Below the pieces are notes generated by a model that worked only from the letters and a program-made list of their open reading frames with translations, had not been told where the DNA came from and ran no database searches. Both the position numbers and the translations under genes were made by a program. Of a stretch of DNA of 64,000 nt, positions 42,700 through 54,445 are shown piece after piece. Source of the DNA: Linanthus parryae (lineage: Eukaryota; Streptophyta; Magnoliopsida; Ericales; Polemoniaceae); assembly GCA_023055425.1 (NCBI GenBank), contig JALGPY010000002.1, positions 158,173,345 to 158,237,344 of the forward strand, in the 5' to 3' direction. Within the stretch, counting starts at the first letter, position 1; each line of letters starts with the position of its first letter.

Positions 42700-43559
42700 T
42701 TACCCTAATGTAGCCACCTCTGTAGTTACCAAAATTACCAGATCTTCCATACTTAGAGTTTCATCCTCTTCCCTGTGGGAAGGGAAGGTGTTAAGATTAG
42801 CGGGGAAGGTATTGGGATTAGCCGTCGTGGTGTTAAAGGCTACATTGGAGGCTTGAGAGGTCACATTTTGTGCCTTTAGCATTTGTTCTTTAGCCTTTAA
42901 TAAAACATGAAGATCTTCGAGGGTTACGGGTTCTGAAAGGATACGAATAGAAGAACGAAATGGATTGTAATCAGCATGTGATCCATTTAAGACATAAAGA
43001 AGCATGTCTTCTTGATCAACATTCAGCAAAGCAACAGTCAATTTGTCTCGGATCATCTTGATTTTTTGCATATATATAAATCAATGGAATTGGAATTTTT
43101 TTTGATTGTTTGCAATTCGGATTTCAATTTCATAATGTTTGAGCGAGTGAGAGACGCATACGTCTTCTCCAGAATTAACGAGATAGATCGAGAATTTGAC
43201 TGACCCATGACATGACTCAGAGCCTCCTGGCTCAAAGTTGCATTGAGTAGTGTAACCAAGGCCTGATCTTGAATCTGTCAGGCATTGAAGTCTGGGTTCT
43301 GTGAGAGAGAGAGAGAGATCCATCTGATTTCTTCTCGAATTCATCGGGCCCAGTTGTGGATCCATCTAAGTACCCAAATAAATTTTGGGTTCGCAGCAAG
43401 GACGTGATCTGATGTTTCTAGATCACATAATTTGTACCGTCGAGTTTGAAAGAGATCAGATTGTGAATGTTTGGTAGAAGTTGAAGCGGATTTGAAGTGG
43501 AGTTGTTGGTGGAGTGGGTAGCAGTAGCCATCGCAGAGGTGTTGGAGACATTAGTCATG
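42700..43559 (-). pseudogene. gag: C2 gag (UBN2 type)
   Basis: Probable start at 43559, directly next to the primer site. It continues with DGTNYVI, a nonsense codon where the family has Trp, QITSLLR and YLDGS. The second half reads ALVTLLNATLSQEALSHV and LILEKTYASLTRSNIMKLKS, then IRDKLTVALLNVD. This is the copia UBN2 gag fold. At least two nonsense codons and a frame change are seen. Confidence 0.82.
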
Positions 43560-43571
43560 GCTCTGATACTA
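43560..43571 (-). other. C2 primer binding site (tRNA-iMet)
   Basis: Minus strand AGTATCAGAGCC, one base off the standard TGGTATCAGAGCC, next to the LTR end. Confidence 0.8.
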
Positions 43572-43954
43572 TGAAAACAACCCGTTAGGGTTTAATTGTG
43601 AAAGACTATGAATTGGTAAGACACCATAAAAATGAAGGAGAGAGCTTCTGTATTTCTCAAACAAAACGAAGAAGAAGATAATTAAATACGAAGATGAAAC
43701 TTACTTTATATACGAGAAGGGGATTTCAATCTATGTCGTGCGATAAGGTTTGACTTTTTCCAATGAAGGAAACTATACAACAGGTTGTGATAATCATAGA
43801 TTTACCCCTTGACTTGTGATATTCTCATTTGGACCAGATGAGTTCAGGTTTGTACAATGGCCAGTGGGCTTGAGCTGAGTATGCTCACACCAGCTTTGTG
43901 CCTAGCTGATTGGCTTTGGGCCTTTCTAGTTGGGCTGCAGTATATCCTCTAATA
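43572..43954 (-). repeat. C2 5' LTR (right copy)
   Basis: 383 bp, TGAAAACAACCCG to CCTCTAATA. Same sequence as 18092-18532 without the 55-bp duplication and with scattered differences. Confidence 0.9.
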
Positions 43955-43967
43955 GAAATCTCAACAG

Positions 43968-44776
43968 TTATGGCTCTGGGGGAATCTGCTTTACGTATGG
44001 GACGTGGAAAGAACTACCATAACAGTTCTAGCATCCAGAAGGCTTGCAATTTTTTTACTTTCCAAACAACTTCCGTCTGGTGGTTGGGGAGAGAGTTATC
44101 TTTCAAGCCAGAACAAGGTTGGGATTTTTTATGATTTGTATCTTTATCCTGGTTAAAATGTATTTTTTTTTCTGGATTTCATATATGTTTATCCATCATA
44201 TTTATTTTATACAGAATTGGTTTGTATCAATGTTAAAGTGTAAAATAGTGATTTGCATGTGATCTCAACTCTATAATGATAAACATATCTTTGCAAAAAC
44301 TGGCTAAATTATCAACAAAAAAAAAAGTTCTTTATAATGGAAATGTGTGCCACACATATGAAGCTTTAGCATGGCCAAAGCTTCAGTCATGGATTTTACG
44401 CTCTTACTATGTAGTTTTCATGTTATTACGTACATTTTGAAGCATTAGTTAATATATTGTTCCCACAAAGGTGTATACAGACCGGTTGAGAGAGACGTGA
44501 ATGTGTTGCATCGTGCAGCAAGGTTCTTGATAAATTCTCAGATGGAAAATGGAGATTATCCACAGGAGGTAATTAATTATACATTAAAAAATTAAGAACT
44601 TATGTAACACTTCTTTAACTATAAATGTCCATTGATGTGTTTTCCTTTGGACTTTGCAGGAGATCATGGGGGTTTTAAACAAAAATTGTATGATTACTTA
44701 TGCTGCCTACAGAAACATTTTCCCTGTATGGGCTTTATGAGTGTACAAGTCTCGTATACTTAAAAGCTTGCAGTGA
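43968..44776 (+). pseudogene. Cyclase pseudogene block C: last exons
   Basis: Exon 43968-44117 reads YGSGGICFTYGT (family: YGSWGICFTYGT), lacks about 10 residues, then GKNYHNSSSIQKACNF and, after a frame change, the GGWGESYLS region. The next family exon is absent. Exon about 44481-44568 reads [20 protein letters not shown] and ends YPQE at a GT donor. Exon 44660-44776 reads [26 protein letters not shown], a stop where the family has Gly, then VYKSRILKSLQ and the original stop at 44774-44776. This is the true 3' end of the gene. Confidence 0.9.
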
Positions 44777-46843
44777 ATTACTTAGAAGCTACCCCGTTTC
44801 CCCTTCGTCTAATGCATTCAACGCTTGCAAAGTCTGTCATTTTTTTTTTAATATATTTTAGCTCATCAAAACCCCAAATGTGCACAGCAACTACCAGAAT
44901 ATTTGTACTTTTGTAAAAGGTTTTGTGGAATAGGTCAACAAAGTTTTTGTTGAAGTATGTCATAGCAGCAATCTATTTAACGTGAATATTTAATAATGCT
45001 TTCTATTCATTGCGTTATCGATATAGAGATATGTTAATATGAAATCTTTAAATTATAAATGTTGTATTATTAAAAATCCAAAGTTAATGTATTACAATTA
45101 ATTATGACGACTACAATACGCAGGACTAGTAAAGTAATGTAATCATTAACAAAGAATATTCTTTATTAATTGTGCAACCATACAATGGATTAACTCAGTA
45201 GTTGTTCAATTTTAGTAGAATTACGAAAAGAATGGGAATTGATTCTTACACCGGCCGTTATTGATAATTACAACGAGTTTTAGTTATTGTGACTATTTTA
45301 CCCTCATTTATTTGTTTTTATTTTTGAAATGCCCTCATTTATTAGTTAGTACAATTTCTGCTATTTAAATAGTATAAATAATTTAATTTAGGCAATTTAT
45401 ACTTTTTTTGACGAAATTTACATTTTAAATGCTTTTTCACTGTTTTCGCACTAACTTTAACAATCGTTTCCATAACTTAGGAATGGTGATGATTTTTAAA
45501 AGAAGTTCTGAATATTATGACTCAATGATTGGTCATAATTTGTTTTTCTTTTTAGAATGTTTCATTTAACCTAATATTGAGCCTTAAAAGGAAAATCAAA
45601 CCGGCCAAAAGCTAGCAAGGACCATAGCTTTGATTAATCACCAAGCTCAAACAGTGACAGGGAAAAAATCATTTGGGGAGTCTGGCATGTTAAAATTGGG
45701 ATTGCAAATGTTTGAGAGACCTTTAAATTGGTATTTTCGAGGGAGGTTTCAATTCCTCTTGTAAATGGAGTTCTAAAATTACTCAGGTACCTAAAACGTC
45801 CTATACTACATATTTATATCGTCACAATCGTGTTCACAAAGGGGCTGTCCTATACTACATATTTATATCATCTCAATCGTGTTCACAAAGGGGCTGAGTC
45901 AAAATTCTTTCAAGATACTAGGAACCTTGACAAAAAATCATCCTAAATTAGAAAGTTAAACATCAAAGTTAATGAAAAGTTGTGAGAAAAATATTCACAA
46001 TATAATTACAGAAAACGTTACTAATTCGTAGATGGAAGTAAAACAGTCAAGTTCACTAGAATCTGGTGTACCCATCAATAATGACCGGTGTAAGAAATAA
46101 CATCCAAAAAAATCAACGTGCTTTGCCCACATACGGATAAGAAGTGTTAACTAGTTTAAAGAAGTCTATTGAGATTCGACAACCCATATTCTTACTTATT
46201 ACTTCACGTGACAACCGTACATTTGCAGTAGGAACATGCCACATGTGACAACCCTAAAATAGGGAACTTGAACCCATGTTTGTGGATTACTGCCAGAACC
46301 ACTCTCATGTTGATTGATAACAATATTCTACCAGAACAAGTACTGTTTTCCTCCCATTCATGATTAGATATGGTTTCTTTCTCAATATTACTTTCTCACT
46401 ATTTTTTTTTTATGAGTGAGCAATTGAAATTAGATATGGTTTGGTCTTGCCGATTTTTAAACTACCTTATGAAGGAGATATTTGAGGATAATGGACGAGG
46501 ATAGTCATTTTTAAGTTTTTTTCCCACGACTGATGGTTAGATATCTCTATTAAAGCCTTTTATGTAAAGTATTTGTTTTGTTGTTTCAGTTAATCTTTCC
46601 AGCTTAAAGAAGAATATTATCCGCATGTATACTAGAGTTCTAAAAGAATTAAGGTCTTTGAATATTGGGTTTATGATACATAAGTTGGAGAATTAGGTAG
46701 CAGGACAAGCAAGTAGTGAAATCTGAGGTCAGTACTACTAATTAGTAAAGCTTGAACTAGAGGAACTAAAGAAATAGGAGCTAGGGACATAGGAGCTTCT
46801 AGTTGCAAAGGTTCGATAGTGATCGCTTATGTGATGTCAAAGT
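44777..46843. other. AT-rich region without recognised genes
   Basis: Sequence downstream of the cyclase stop. No ORF here resembles a known family. It contains a 49-bp tandem duplication (45799-45896). Parts may be cyclase 3' flank or decayed elements; nothing firmer is visible. Confidence 0.5.
45799..45896. repeat. 49-bp tandem duplication
   Basis: 45799-45847 and 45848-45896 differ at about three positions. The unit begins TCCTATACTACATATTTATA. Confidence 0.92.
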
Positions 46844-47740
46844 TGTAGGATTTTGATGCAGGTTACGCAGCGAAAAAAAAAAAAAAAAAAACTGCTCAAA
46901 ACCATCCATGAATTGCATGTGAAGCATCATAACATGATGAAGGAGAAATGTTACGTCAGTCATCCTGACTGATATAATCACATACGCACATCAAAAGAAC
47001 GGCGTCTCTACGGTATCCACACGAATCGATCTCAACTAGACTTCTTCTCCAATTGTGCTAGCAATCCTGAGAAGAAGGAGGATCATGTCATACAAGATGA
47101 AGAGCTTGTACGCGCGTGGAATGGATCACATCCAACTCGTGGCAAGGAGAAGAGGGGGGCCATCACCATGACGGTGGCCAGCCGAAGGGGCGGCACACAT
47201 CCCTAGGCCGAACTCTAGGTGAGAAGAAATTGTTTCTTCTCTTCCTCTTTTCTCTCTAGTGTACTGTTTTGTGTATGAGTGATCTAGACTGAATTTTCTT
47301 AGCCTACAACTCCTATTTATAGCTAGAGAAATTCATCATTGCCCGTAAATCCAACAATTTGGATTAGTTTGCATTCTAGTCCACAAAACTGCTCTTTAGT
47401 CCAACTAAGGAGCACAGTTTACACTTTAGTCCAATCAATTCATTCTTTGCTCTTTTGTCCAGATAATGAGAAACTAATTCCAGTTTGGTCTATTATTGTG
47501 TGTGACCCTCCTAGTTACGTTGGCATTAATAAAAATTACTACAAACATTGAGCGGTATCTAGCAAAACACCAATCCTACCCAAGTAATAGTCAGTGATCT
47601 AACTAATCTTTGTGACCAATGTTACCATGTTGAATAATCAATTTTTCTAATTTTCCAAATTGGACACAAGACATGCAGTGTCACACTTGTTAATCAAATC
47701 CATAGCTTCTCGATCTATGAGTAGACTTAGATAAAGAAAT
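46844..47740 (-). repeat. Diverged LTR fragment of the C3/C4/C5 family
   Basis: Starts TGTAGGATTTTGATGCAGG, close to the TGTAGGGTTTTGATTCATGG start of the C4 LTR. Later blocks (for example 47560-47730) match 49690-49840. It is much more diverged than the other copies and ends abruptly where C3 begins. A run of about 20 A lies at 46872-46891. Confidence 0.65.
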
Positions 47741-49017
47741 TGTTGGAATAGATTCCCTAGAGGCAATTGTAGATTTAGTATGAACATTGTTTTGGCTAAA
47801 AATATTCATTTATTATATATTGTGATATTTAATATAATGAAGTCCTTGGATACAATGTGTTGTTTATCTAAAATATCCCTAGTAACTTAAATTGATTAAT
47901 GGGACGATCAAATATAAACTAGTATGTGGGTAGATTGATATGGAGATATCAGGTCTAGAACATGGGTATGCATTAGGAGTAATGGCATACTGGATTGACC
48001 CACTTAGAGAAGGATACATTAGATTATGTCAAGTCACAATTGCTTCTCGTAGTGCTAATATAATTTCAATCCTTAGACATGAAGTCACTAGATACTCAAG
48101 TTGTGGAATATTGTGCTTTGATGTTATCAAACGTTACACTGTAACTGGCTAATCATAAAGATGGCTATCGGGCATGATAGGAAGCAAGCTTAGAGATCGT
48201 AGTGATGTAGATATGATTTGTCCCTCCCACATTATGGGGGAAAATATCCACAGCCACTCGAGGGATGAGGCTTATTGAATGTCGGGCCAGACTCAGATAA
48301 ATCAATGTGGAGATATTGATGTTATCTGCAAGCATAAGCATATTCCCAGGATCGAGGAACTATGGATTGGATATACGAGTGTGACTATTTATGTCTCGTG
48401 TCCAATCCGGATATCGAGGCAAAGGGATAGTGCAATGTAAGATATTGGGCACAAGAGGTTTGTCGCGATCACTGACTATTTCTATTAGTTGGGTGGCATG
48501 GATGTGTAGCTAGACACCGCTCCATGTTAGTAAAAGTTACTACCAACTATATAGAAACATATGGGGTCACACGTCAAATTGAGTAGAGTTAGATTTGGGT
48601 TTAATTAATATTGATTAATTAATAGAAGGATCATTGTGCAACACCTTGCAAACTTAGTAGGACTAATTTGCAAGGAAGGGAATAATTCTAGTTCATCTAG
48701 AATTAGGAAACTCTTATATGGAAACAAAAAGGAGTTGTTGGAGTATATAAAGGAGGCTCTAGCTTCCTTCCCACTTAATGTTATTAGACATAACAAAAGA
48801 GAGTGGAAGAGATGAAAAGAGAGAGCAAGAGACAAGCAAAGGCCGAAGCCCTATCCCGTCCCCTACCCCGTCGGCCACCAAAGAGAGAGCCGAACATCTC
48901 TTTGGTCCTTTGTTGCTTTGATCTTCTTCCCTCTTCCTCCGGGTTCAAGCTAGCACTTGTTTGAAGGAAGAATCTAGATCTCACCTCTAGACGTGGATCA
49001 ACCGTAGAGACGAGGAC
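47741..49017 (+). repeat. C3 5' LTR, left part
   Basis: Begins TGTTGGAATAGATTCCC; same family as 61918-63339. A TATA box (TATATAAA) is at 48744-48751. It ends at the AGGAC (49013-49017) that was duplicated on C4 insertion. Confidence 0.88.
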
Positions 49018-50449
49018 TGTAGGGTTTTGATTCATGGATGCGCAGCGGAAACACAAACAATCATAAAACAATGCAAAACCCTCCAAGGATCACAAGTCAA
49101 GAGACATAACGATGGTAAGGGTAAGAAATCAATAACACACCTTAGGGTTCTCCTTTGATGACTTCAAACGCGAATTGTGTCACGCTCTCTATGGTTGATC
49201 CACGCATAGATTTGATCCTAGAATCTCCCAAGTCCTTGGTGCTAGCCCGGAAGAGGAAGAGGAAGAAGAATCACGCAAAACGAGACCCAAAGGAGGGCTC
49301 TCGGCCTCCTTGTGACCGACGGGATGGGCGGCGAGCAACGGGGCGGTCGGCTCCTTTGCTTGTTGCTCTCTCTCTCCCATTTGTTCTCTCCCACTCTTGT
49401 TATGTTCAATAATGAGCATAAGTTATGTGGAAAATAAGGAAGGAAGGTCCTTTATATAGTCCAACAACTCCTTGTCAACTACCTAAAGGACTTATTCTAG
49501 TCCTACTAGAATTCAATTTAGTCCCTTCCTTACAAATTAGTCCCTACTAAGTTTGCAAGGTTTTGCAAAGTGATCCTTCTAATTAATTAATCCAATTAAT
49601 TAATTCCCAAATCTAGTTCAACTCTATGTAGCGTGTGACCCCATAGGTTGTATATAGTTGGTAGCAACTATTTGCTAATATGGAGCGGTTTCTAGCAAAA
49701 CATCCATTCTAGCCAACTAATAGAATAGTCATCTTGACAACCTTTGTACAAGTAATTGTCTCTTCCCTTTGTCTCTATATCCGGATTGGACACGAGACAT
49801 ACAAGTCACACTCGTATATCCAATCCATAGTTTCTCGATCCATGGGAATAGCCTTATTCGTGCAAATAACATCAATATCCCATATTGATTTATTTGAGTC
49901 TGGCCAGACATTCTATAAGCACTATCCCTCGAGTAGCCTAGGATATTTGCTCCCGTTATGTGGGAGGGACAAATTCTATCTACGTCCACTACGATTTCTA
50001 AGCTTGCTTCTTATTGTATCCAGTACACGCCTTTATAACTACCCAGTTACGGTGTAGCGTTTAACGCTACCAAAATCACAATAATCCACAACTAGAATAT
50101 CTAATGACTTCAAGTCTAAGGATGACAATACCATTGCACCGCGAGAAGCGCTTGTGACTCAACATAACGTGCATGTAGCCTTCTCGGAGATAAGTCAACC
50201 CAGTGCAACATTCCCTAATGCACACCTATGTGTTGGATCGTGATATCTCCATATCAATCCAACCCCATACTAGTCTATAGATGATTGTCCCTTTAATCAT
50301 TATACTGGACTAGGGATATTTAAGATAAACAACACAATTGTAAATCTAAGGACTTCATTATATTAAATATCCAATAAATAATAAATGAATTTCTAGCCAC
50401 AAATAAATTCATACTAAACTAGATTGCCTCTAGGGCATCTATTCCAACT
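49018..50449 (-). repeat. C4 3' LTR (left copy)
   Basis: About 1432 bp, TGTAGGGTTTTG to ATTCCAAC. The last base differs from the right copy. Minus-strand TATA at about 49451-49458. The purine tract AAGTGGGAGAC precedes it on the minus strand. Confidence 0.93.
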
Positions 50450-50463
50450 GTCTCCCACTTGCA

Positions 50464-53400
50464 CTAGAGCCAATCTGGCGCACCTGGTATTCCCATACTC
50501 CTAGTGTGCCCTTCATGCTTCCACTGCGTGAGAGGCTTTGTAAGCGGGTCTGACAGATTATCATCTGTAGGAATCTTGCATATCCGAACGTCTCTTCTAT
50601 CGATAATATCTCGAATGAGATGAAACTTCTTGAGCACGTGCTTGGACTTCTGATGCGATCTTGGTTCCTTTGATTGCGCGATCGCCCCAGTGTTGTCACA
50701 GTACAACTCAACTAGATCCGCAATACTAGGGACCACACCAAGTTCAGAAAAAAACTTTCTGATCCAAACAGCTTCCTTTGCTGCGCCATTTGCAGCAATG
50801 TACTCAGCCTCTGTTGTAGAATCAGCTACCGTCTCTTTCTTGGAACTCTTCCAGCTCACCGCTGCTCCATTCAGGCAAAACACATATCCTGACTCTGATC
50901 TAAAGTCATCTCTGTCGGTTTGGAAGCTTGCATCAGTGTAACCCCTTACACGCAATTCTTCCTCACCGCCAAATATCAAGAAAGCATCCTTAGTTCTTCT
51001 CAAGTACTTTAGGATGTTCTTGTCTGCAATCCAGTGACTCTCACCTGGATTGGATTGGTATCTGCTTGTCATACTCAAGGCATATGACACATCTGGTCTA
51101 GTACATAACATGGCGTACATGATAGATCCTATGGCCGAGGCATAGGGAATTATACTCATGCGTTCCTTCTCAATCTCATTGGAAGGACAACCACTCTTCG
51201 AAAGAGTGATTCCATGTGACATATGCAAGAATCCCTTCTTGGAATCTTGCATGTTGAACCGTTTCAACACCTTGTCAATATATGTACTTTGACTTAGGCC
51301 TAGGAACTTTTTAGATCTATCTCTATAGATCTTTATACCGAGTATATTGGTTGCTTCCCCTAAGTCCTTCATTGAGAAACACTTTCCTAGCCAATATTTA
51401 ACAGATTGCAGCATGGGAACGTCGTTTCCAATGAGTAGTATGTCATCCACATACAAGACCAGAAAAGATACAGAGCTCCCACTAACCTTCTTGTAGACAC
51501 AAGACTCATCTTCGTTTCTGATGAAGCCAAACTCTTTGACCACTTCATCGAAACGTCGATTCCAACTCCTAGAAGCTTGCTTCAATCCATAAATGGATCG
51601 TTGCAGTTTACAGACTTTGTTGGCTTGCTTTGGATCCTCAAAACCCTCCGGCTGTATCATATACACGTCCTCGAGGAGATTCCCATAGAGGAATGCTGTT
51701 TTGACATCCATCTGCCAAATCTCATAGTCATGGTATGCTGCAATTGCAAGTAGGATTCGGATGGATTTGGTCATAGCGACTGGTGAAAAGGTTTCATCAT
51801 AGTCAATACCATGAATCTGTCTGAATCATTTAGCCACCAATCGGCCCTTATAGGTAATCACATTACCATCCATGTCAATCTTCTTCTTGAAGACCCACTT
51901 GCACCCTATGGGTCGCACCCCATCGGGTGGTTCCACCAAAGTCCATACTTTGTTGGTATACATGGATTCCATCTCGGATCTCATGGCTTCTAGCCACTTC
52001 TGAGAGTCTGGGCCATTCATGGCCTCCTCATAGGTAGTAAGCTCATCATCTATGAGCATCGTGTCACCGGAATCGGTCACGAGAAGTCCATACCTCTCGG
52101 GTTCCTGGCGCACTCTACTAGATCTACGAAGCTCTTGTGTTACCTGAACAGGTTGCTCCACAACTGCTTGTGGTTCCTGTTCATGTTCCATTATCGGTTC
52201 AGTGATTTTTGGTTCTTGAACTTCTTCAAGTTCTACATTCCTCCCACTTGCTTCTTTAGAGACAAACTCTCTTTCTAGAAACACGCCGGTCCGAGCAACA
52301 AACACTTTGTTCTCGGTTGGATTGTAGAAGTAGTATCCCTTTGTTTCCTTAGGGTACCCCCACAAATTTACACTTATCCGATTTTTGCCCTAGCTTGTCT
52401 GATTGTAAACATTTTACATAGACATCGCAGCCCCAAATCCTCATGAACGACAGTGTGGGACGCCTCCCACTCCACATCTCATATGGTGTTTTCATGACTG
52501 ATTTTGATGGAACACGGTTAATGGTGAAAGCTGCACTTAATAGAGCGTAGCCCCAAAATGATAATGGAAGATCGGTTTGACACATCATAGATCGAACCAT
52601 ATCCAATAGGGTTCGATTCCTCCTCTCGGACACGCCATTCCATTGTGGCGTTCCGGGTGGAGTGAGTTGGGACACGATCCCACACTCTCTAAGATAGTCG
52701 TCAAACTCTTGGCTCAAGTATTCTCCTCCACGATCCGATCGTAGAGCCTTGATACTTTTGCCAAGTTGCTTCTATACTTCATTCTTGAATTCTTTGAACA
52801 CTTCAAAGGATTCGGATTTTGCCCTCATGAGGTACACAAATCCATATCTACTGTAATCATCAGTAAATGTAATGAAGTAGACATAACCACCCCTGGCATG
52901 CGTGGAAAATGGCCCACACACATCGGTATGTATGAGCGCCAATTGCTCACTAGTCCTCTCACCTTTCTTATTGAAAGGGGACTTTGTCATTTTTCCCAAT
53001 AAACAAGCCACACATGTCTCATATGATTCAAAATCAAATGAGTCTAGTAATCCATCCTTATGGACTCTAGATACACGTTTCTCATTTATGTGGCCTAAAC
53101 GAAAGTGCCATACATAAGCAGGATTTAAATCATTTATTTTAATCCGCTTGGTATTAATGTTGTAGACAGGATTGCTTAGATCAAAGACATAAAGTCCATT
53201 AGATAATTGCGCACTAAAATAGTGAATATTATTTAAATAAAAGGAACAACAATTGTTCTTTATTGAAATAATAAAACCATCCTTGTCCAAACAAGAAATA
53301 GAAATAATGTTTCTGCTCATAGCAGGCACAAAATAGCAATTATTTAATTCTAAAACTAATCCTGAAGGCAGAGATAGCTCGCACACGCCTATGGCCAACG

Positions 53401-54415
53401 CAGCAACCTTTGCTCCATTCCCAACGCGCAGATCTACCTCTCCTTTAGCCAATCTTCTACTTCTCTTTAGATCCTGCATATTTCGACAAATATGAGATCC
53501 ACATCCAGTATCTAATACCCATGATGTAGAGACAGTTAAATTGACATCTACAACAAAAATACCTGGTGGTGGTGGAATAACTATTCCAAGCCTCTTGTCC
53601 TCCAGATATTTTGGGCAGTTCCTCCTCCAGTGTCCAGGCTGACTGCAGTAGTGACACTCACCTTTAGTCACACCTTTGGCAATGCCACCAACAGGCTTAA
53701 GGGCAGGTTCCTTGGACTTGGCAACTGACTTGCCTTTTCCCTTGGAGGATGAGGCAAACCTTTTGCCCTTTCCTTTCTGCACCATCATAATGGCCTTGCC
53801 CTTAATCTTGTTGATGCTCTGTTCAGCCGTCCTCAACATATTGAGTAAATCTGGCAGTGGTTTCACGATCTCGTTCATGTTATAGTTCATGATGAACTGT
53901 CCATAACTCTCAGGCAACGATTGCAACACGAGATCGGTTGCCAACTCTTGGCCGACCAGGAACCCTAGTCGGGCGAGATTCTCCAAGTACCCGATCATAC
54001 GGAGTACATGGGGTCCCACCGGGTTCCCTTCTGCCAGATGACACTTGAACAGTGCCTTAGAGACCTCATACCTCTCTACCCTTGCCTGCTCTTGGAAGAG
54101 CTGCTTCAAATGTTCGATCATATCGACAGCATTTATGTTTTCGTGTTGCTTCTGAAGTTCAGAAGTCATTGTGTATAGCATAAGGCAGGCCACATCATTA
54201 GCGTCATCAACACGCTTTTGATACGCCTTTAGGGCAGCAGGTGTTTGGTTCTCTGGACCTTCTGGAACATGCTCCTCTATTGCGTACAATTTCTTCTCTT
54301 GCTTGAGAACAATTCTCAAGTTTCTGTACCAATCAAGAAAGTTGGTTCCAGAGAGCTTTTCCTTCTCAAGGACAGATCGTAGGGAATGTTGTGAACTGGA
54401 TGAGTTGTTTGCCAT
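50464..54415 (-). pseudogene. gag-pol: C4 gag-pol, three breaks
   Basis: Best start is Met at 54415 (MANNSSSSQHSL); the upstream Met at 54445 precedes the leader-like MRIFLFVEFQ. Gag 1-250 is UBN2-like. The zinc knuckle CHYCSQPGHWRRNC is at about 254-267 and protease DTG at about 302-304 (WVLDTGCGSH). The pre-integrase block has HFRLGHINEKR. Integrase has HTDVCGPF, LRSDRGGEYLS and NGVSERRNRT, so D, D and E are intact. Reverse transcriptase has WQMDVKTAFLYGNLLEDVYM and YVDDILLIGND. RNase H has YTDASFQTDRDD, then STTEAEYIAA and HVLKKFHLIRDI, ending at 50464. Breaks: a stop at 52772-52774 (Glu to stop), a frame change near 52360 and a stop at 51826-51828. Everything else is open. Confidence 0.93.
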
Positions 54416-54445
54416 TTGGAATTCTACAAAAAGGAAAATACGCAA

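Larger units (their letters stand above)
18092..43954 (-). mobile_element. C2: copia retrotransposon split by G2
   Basis: Minus-strand copia element with LTRs at 18092-18532 and 43572-43954, a primer site at 43560-43571, gag (43559-42700), and pol interrupted at the reverse transcriptase/RNase H junction by G2. Flanks GAAGT (18087-18091) and GAAAT (43955-43959) are a target duplication with one mismatch. It lies in a cyclase intron. Without G2 it would be about 5.2 kb. Several stops make it inactive. Confidence 0.9.
8472..44776 (+). pseudogene. Oxidosqualene cyclase (triterpene synthase) pseudogene, split by nested insertions
   Basis: Three exon blocks on the plus strand (8472-9595, 17647-18079, 43968-44776) together match plant 2,3-oxidosqualene cyclases of the amyrin/lupeol synthase type, which cyclise oxidosqualene to triterpene alcohols at the ER. 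The order of the blocks follows the protein. Family members are about 760 residues. Here the N-terminal exon (about 90 residues), a large central part (roughly residues 240-450) and one exon near the C-terminus are missing. The cyclase acid motif DCTAE reads DCTAN at about 9394-9408. At least five in-frame stops are seen. The gaps are filled by C1 (7.9 kb) and C2 with its nested G2 and M1 (25.9 kb). Which triterpene it once made cannot be told. Confidence 0.92.

Noticed and set aside
46872..46891. Poly(A) tail of a LINE or retrogene
   Set aside because: No coding sequence or target duplication flanks it; it sits inside a diverged LTR fragment, where the other copies have GCAGCGGAAAC.
49155..49412. 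An ORF conserved in two places (49155 and 56229)
   Set aside because: Both copies lie in the two LTRs of C4, so identity follows from LTR duplication and is no evidence of coding.
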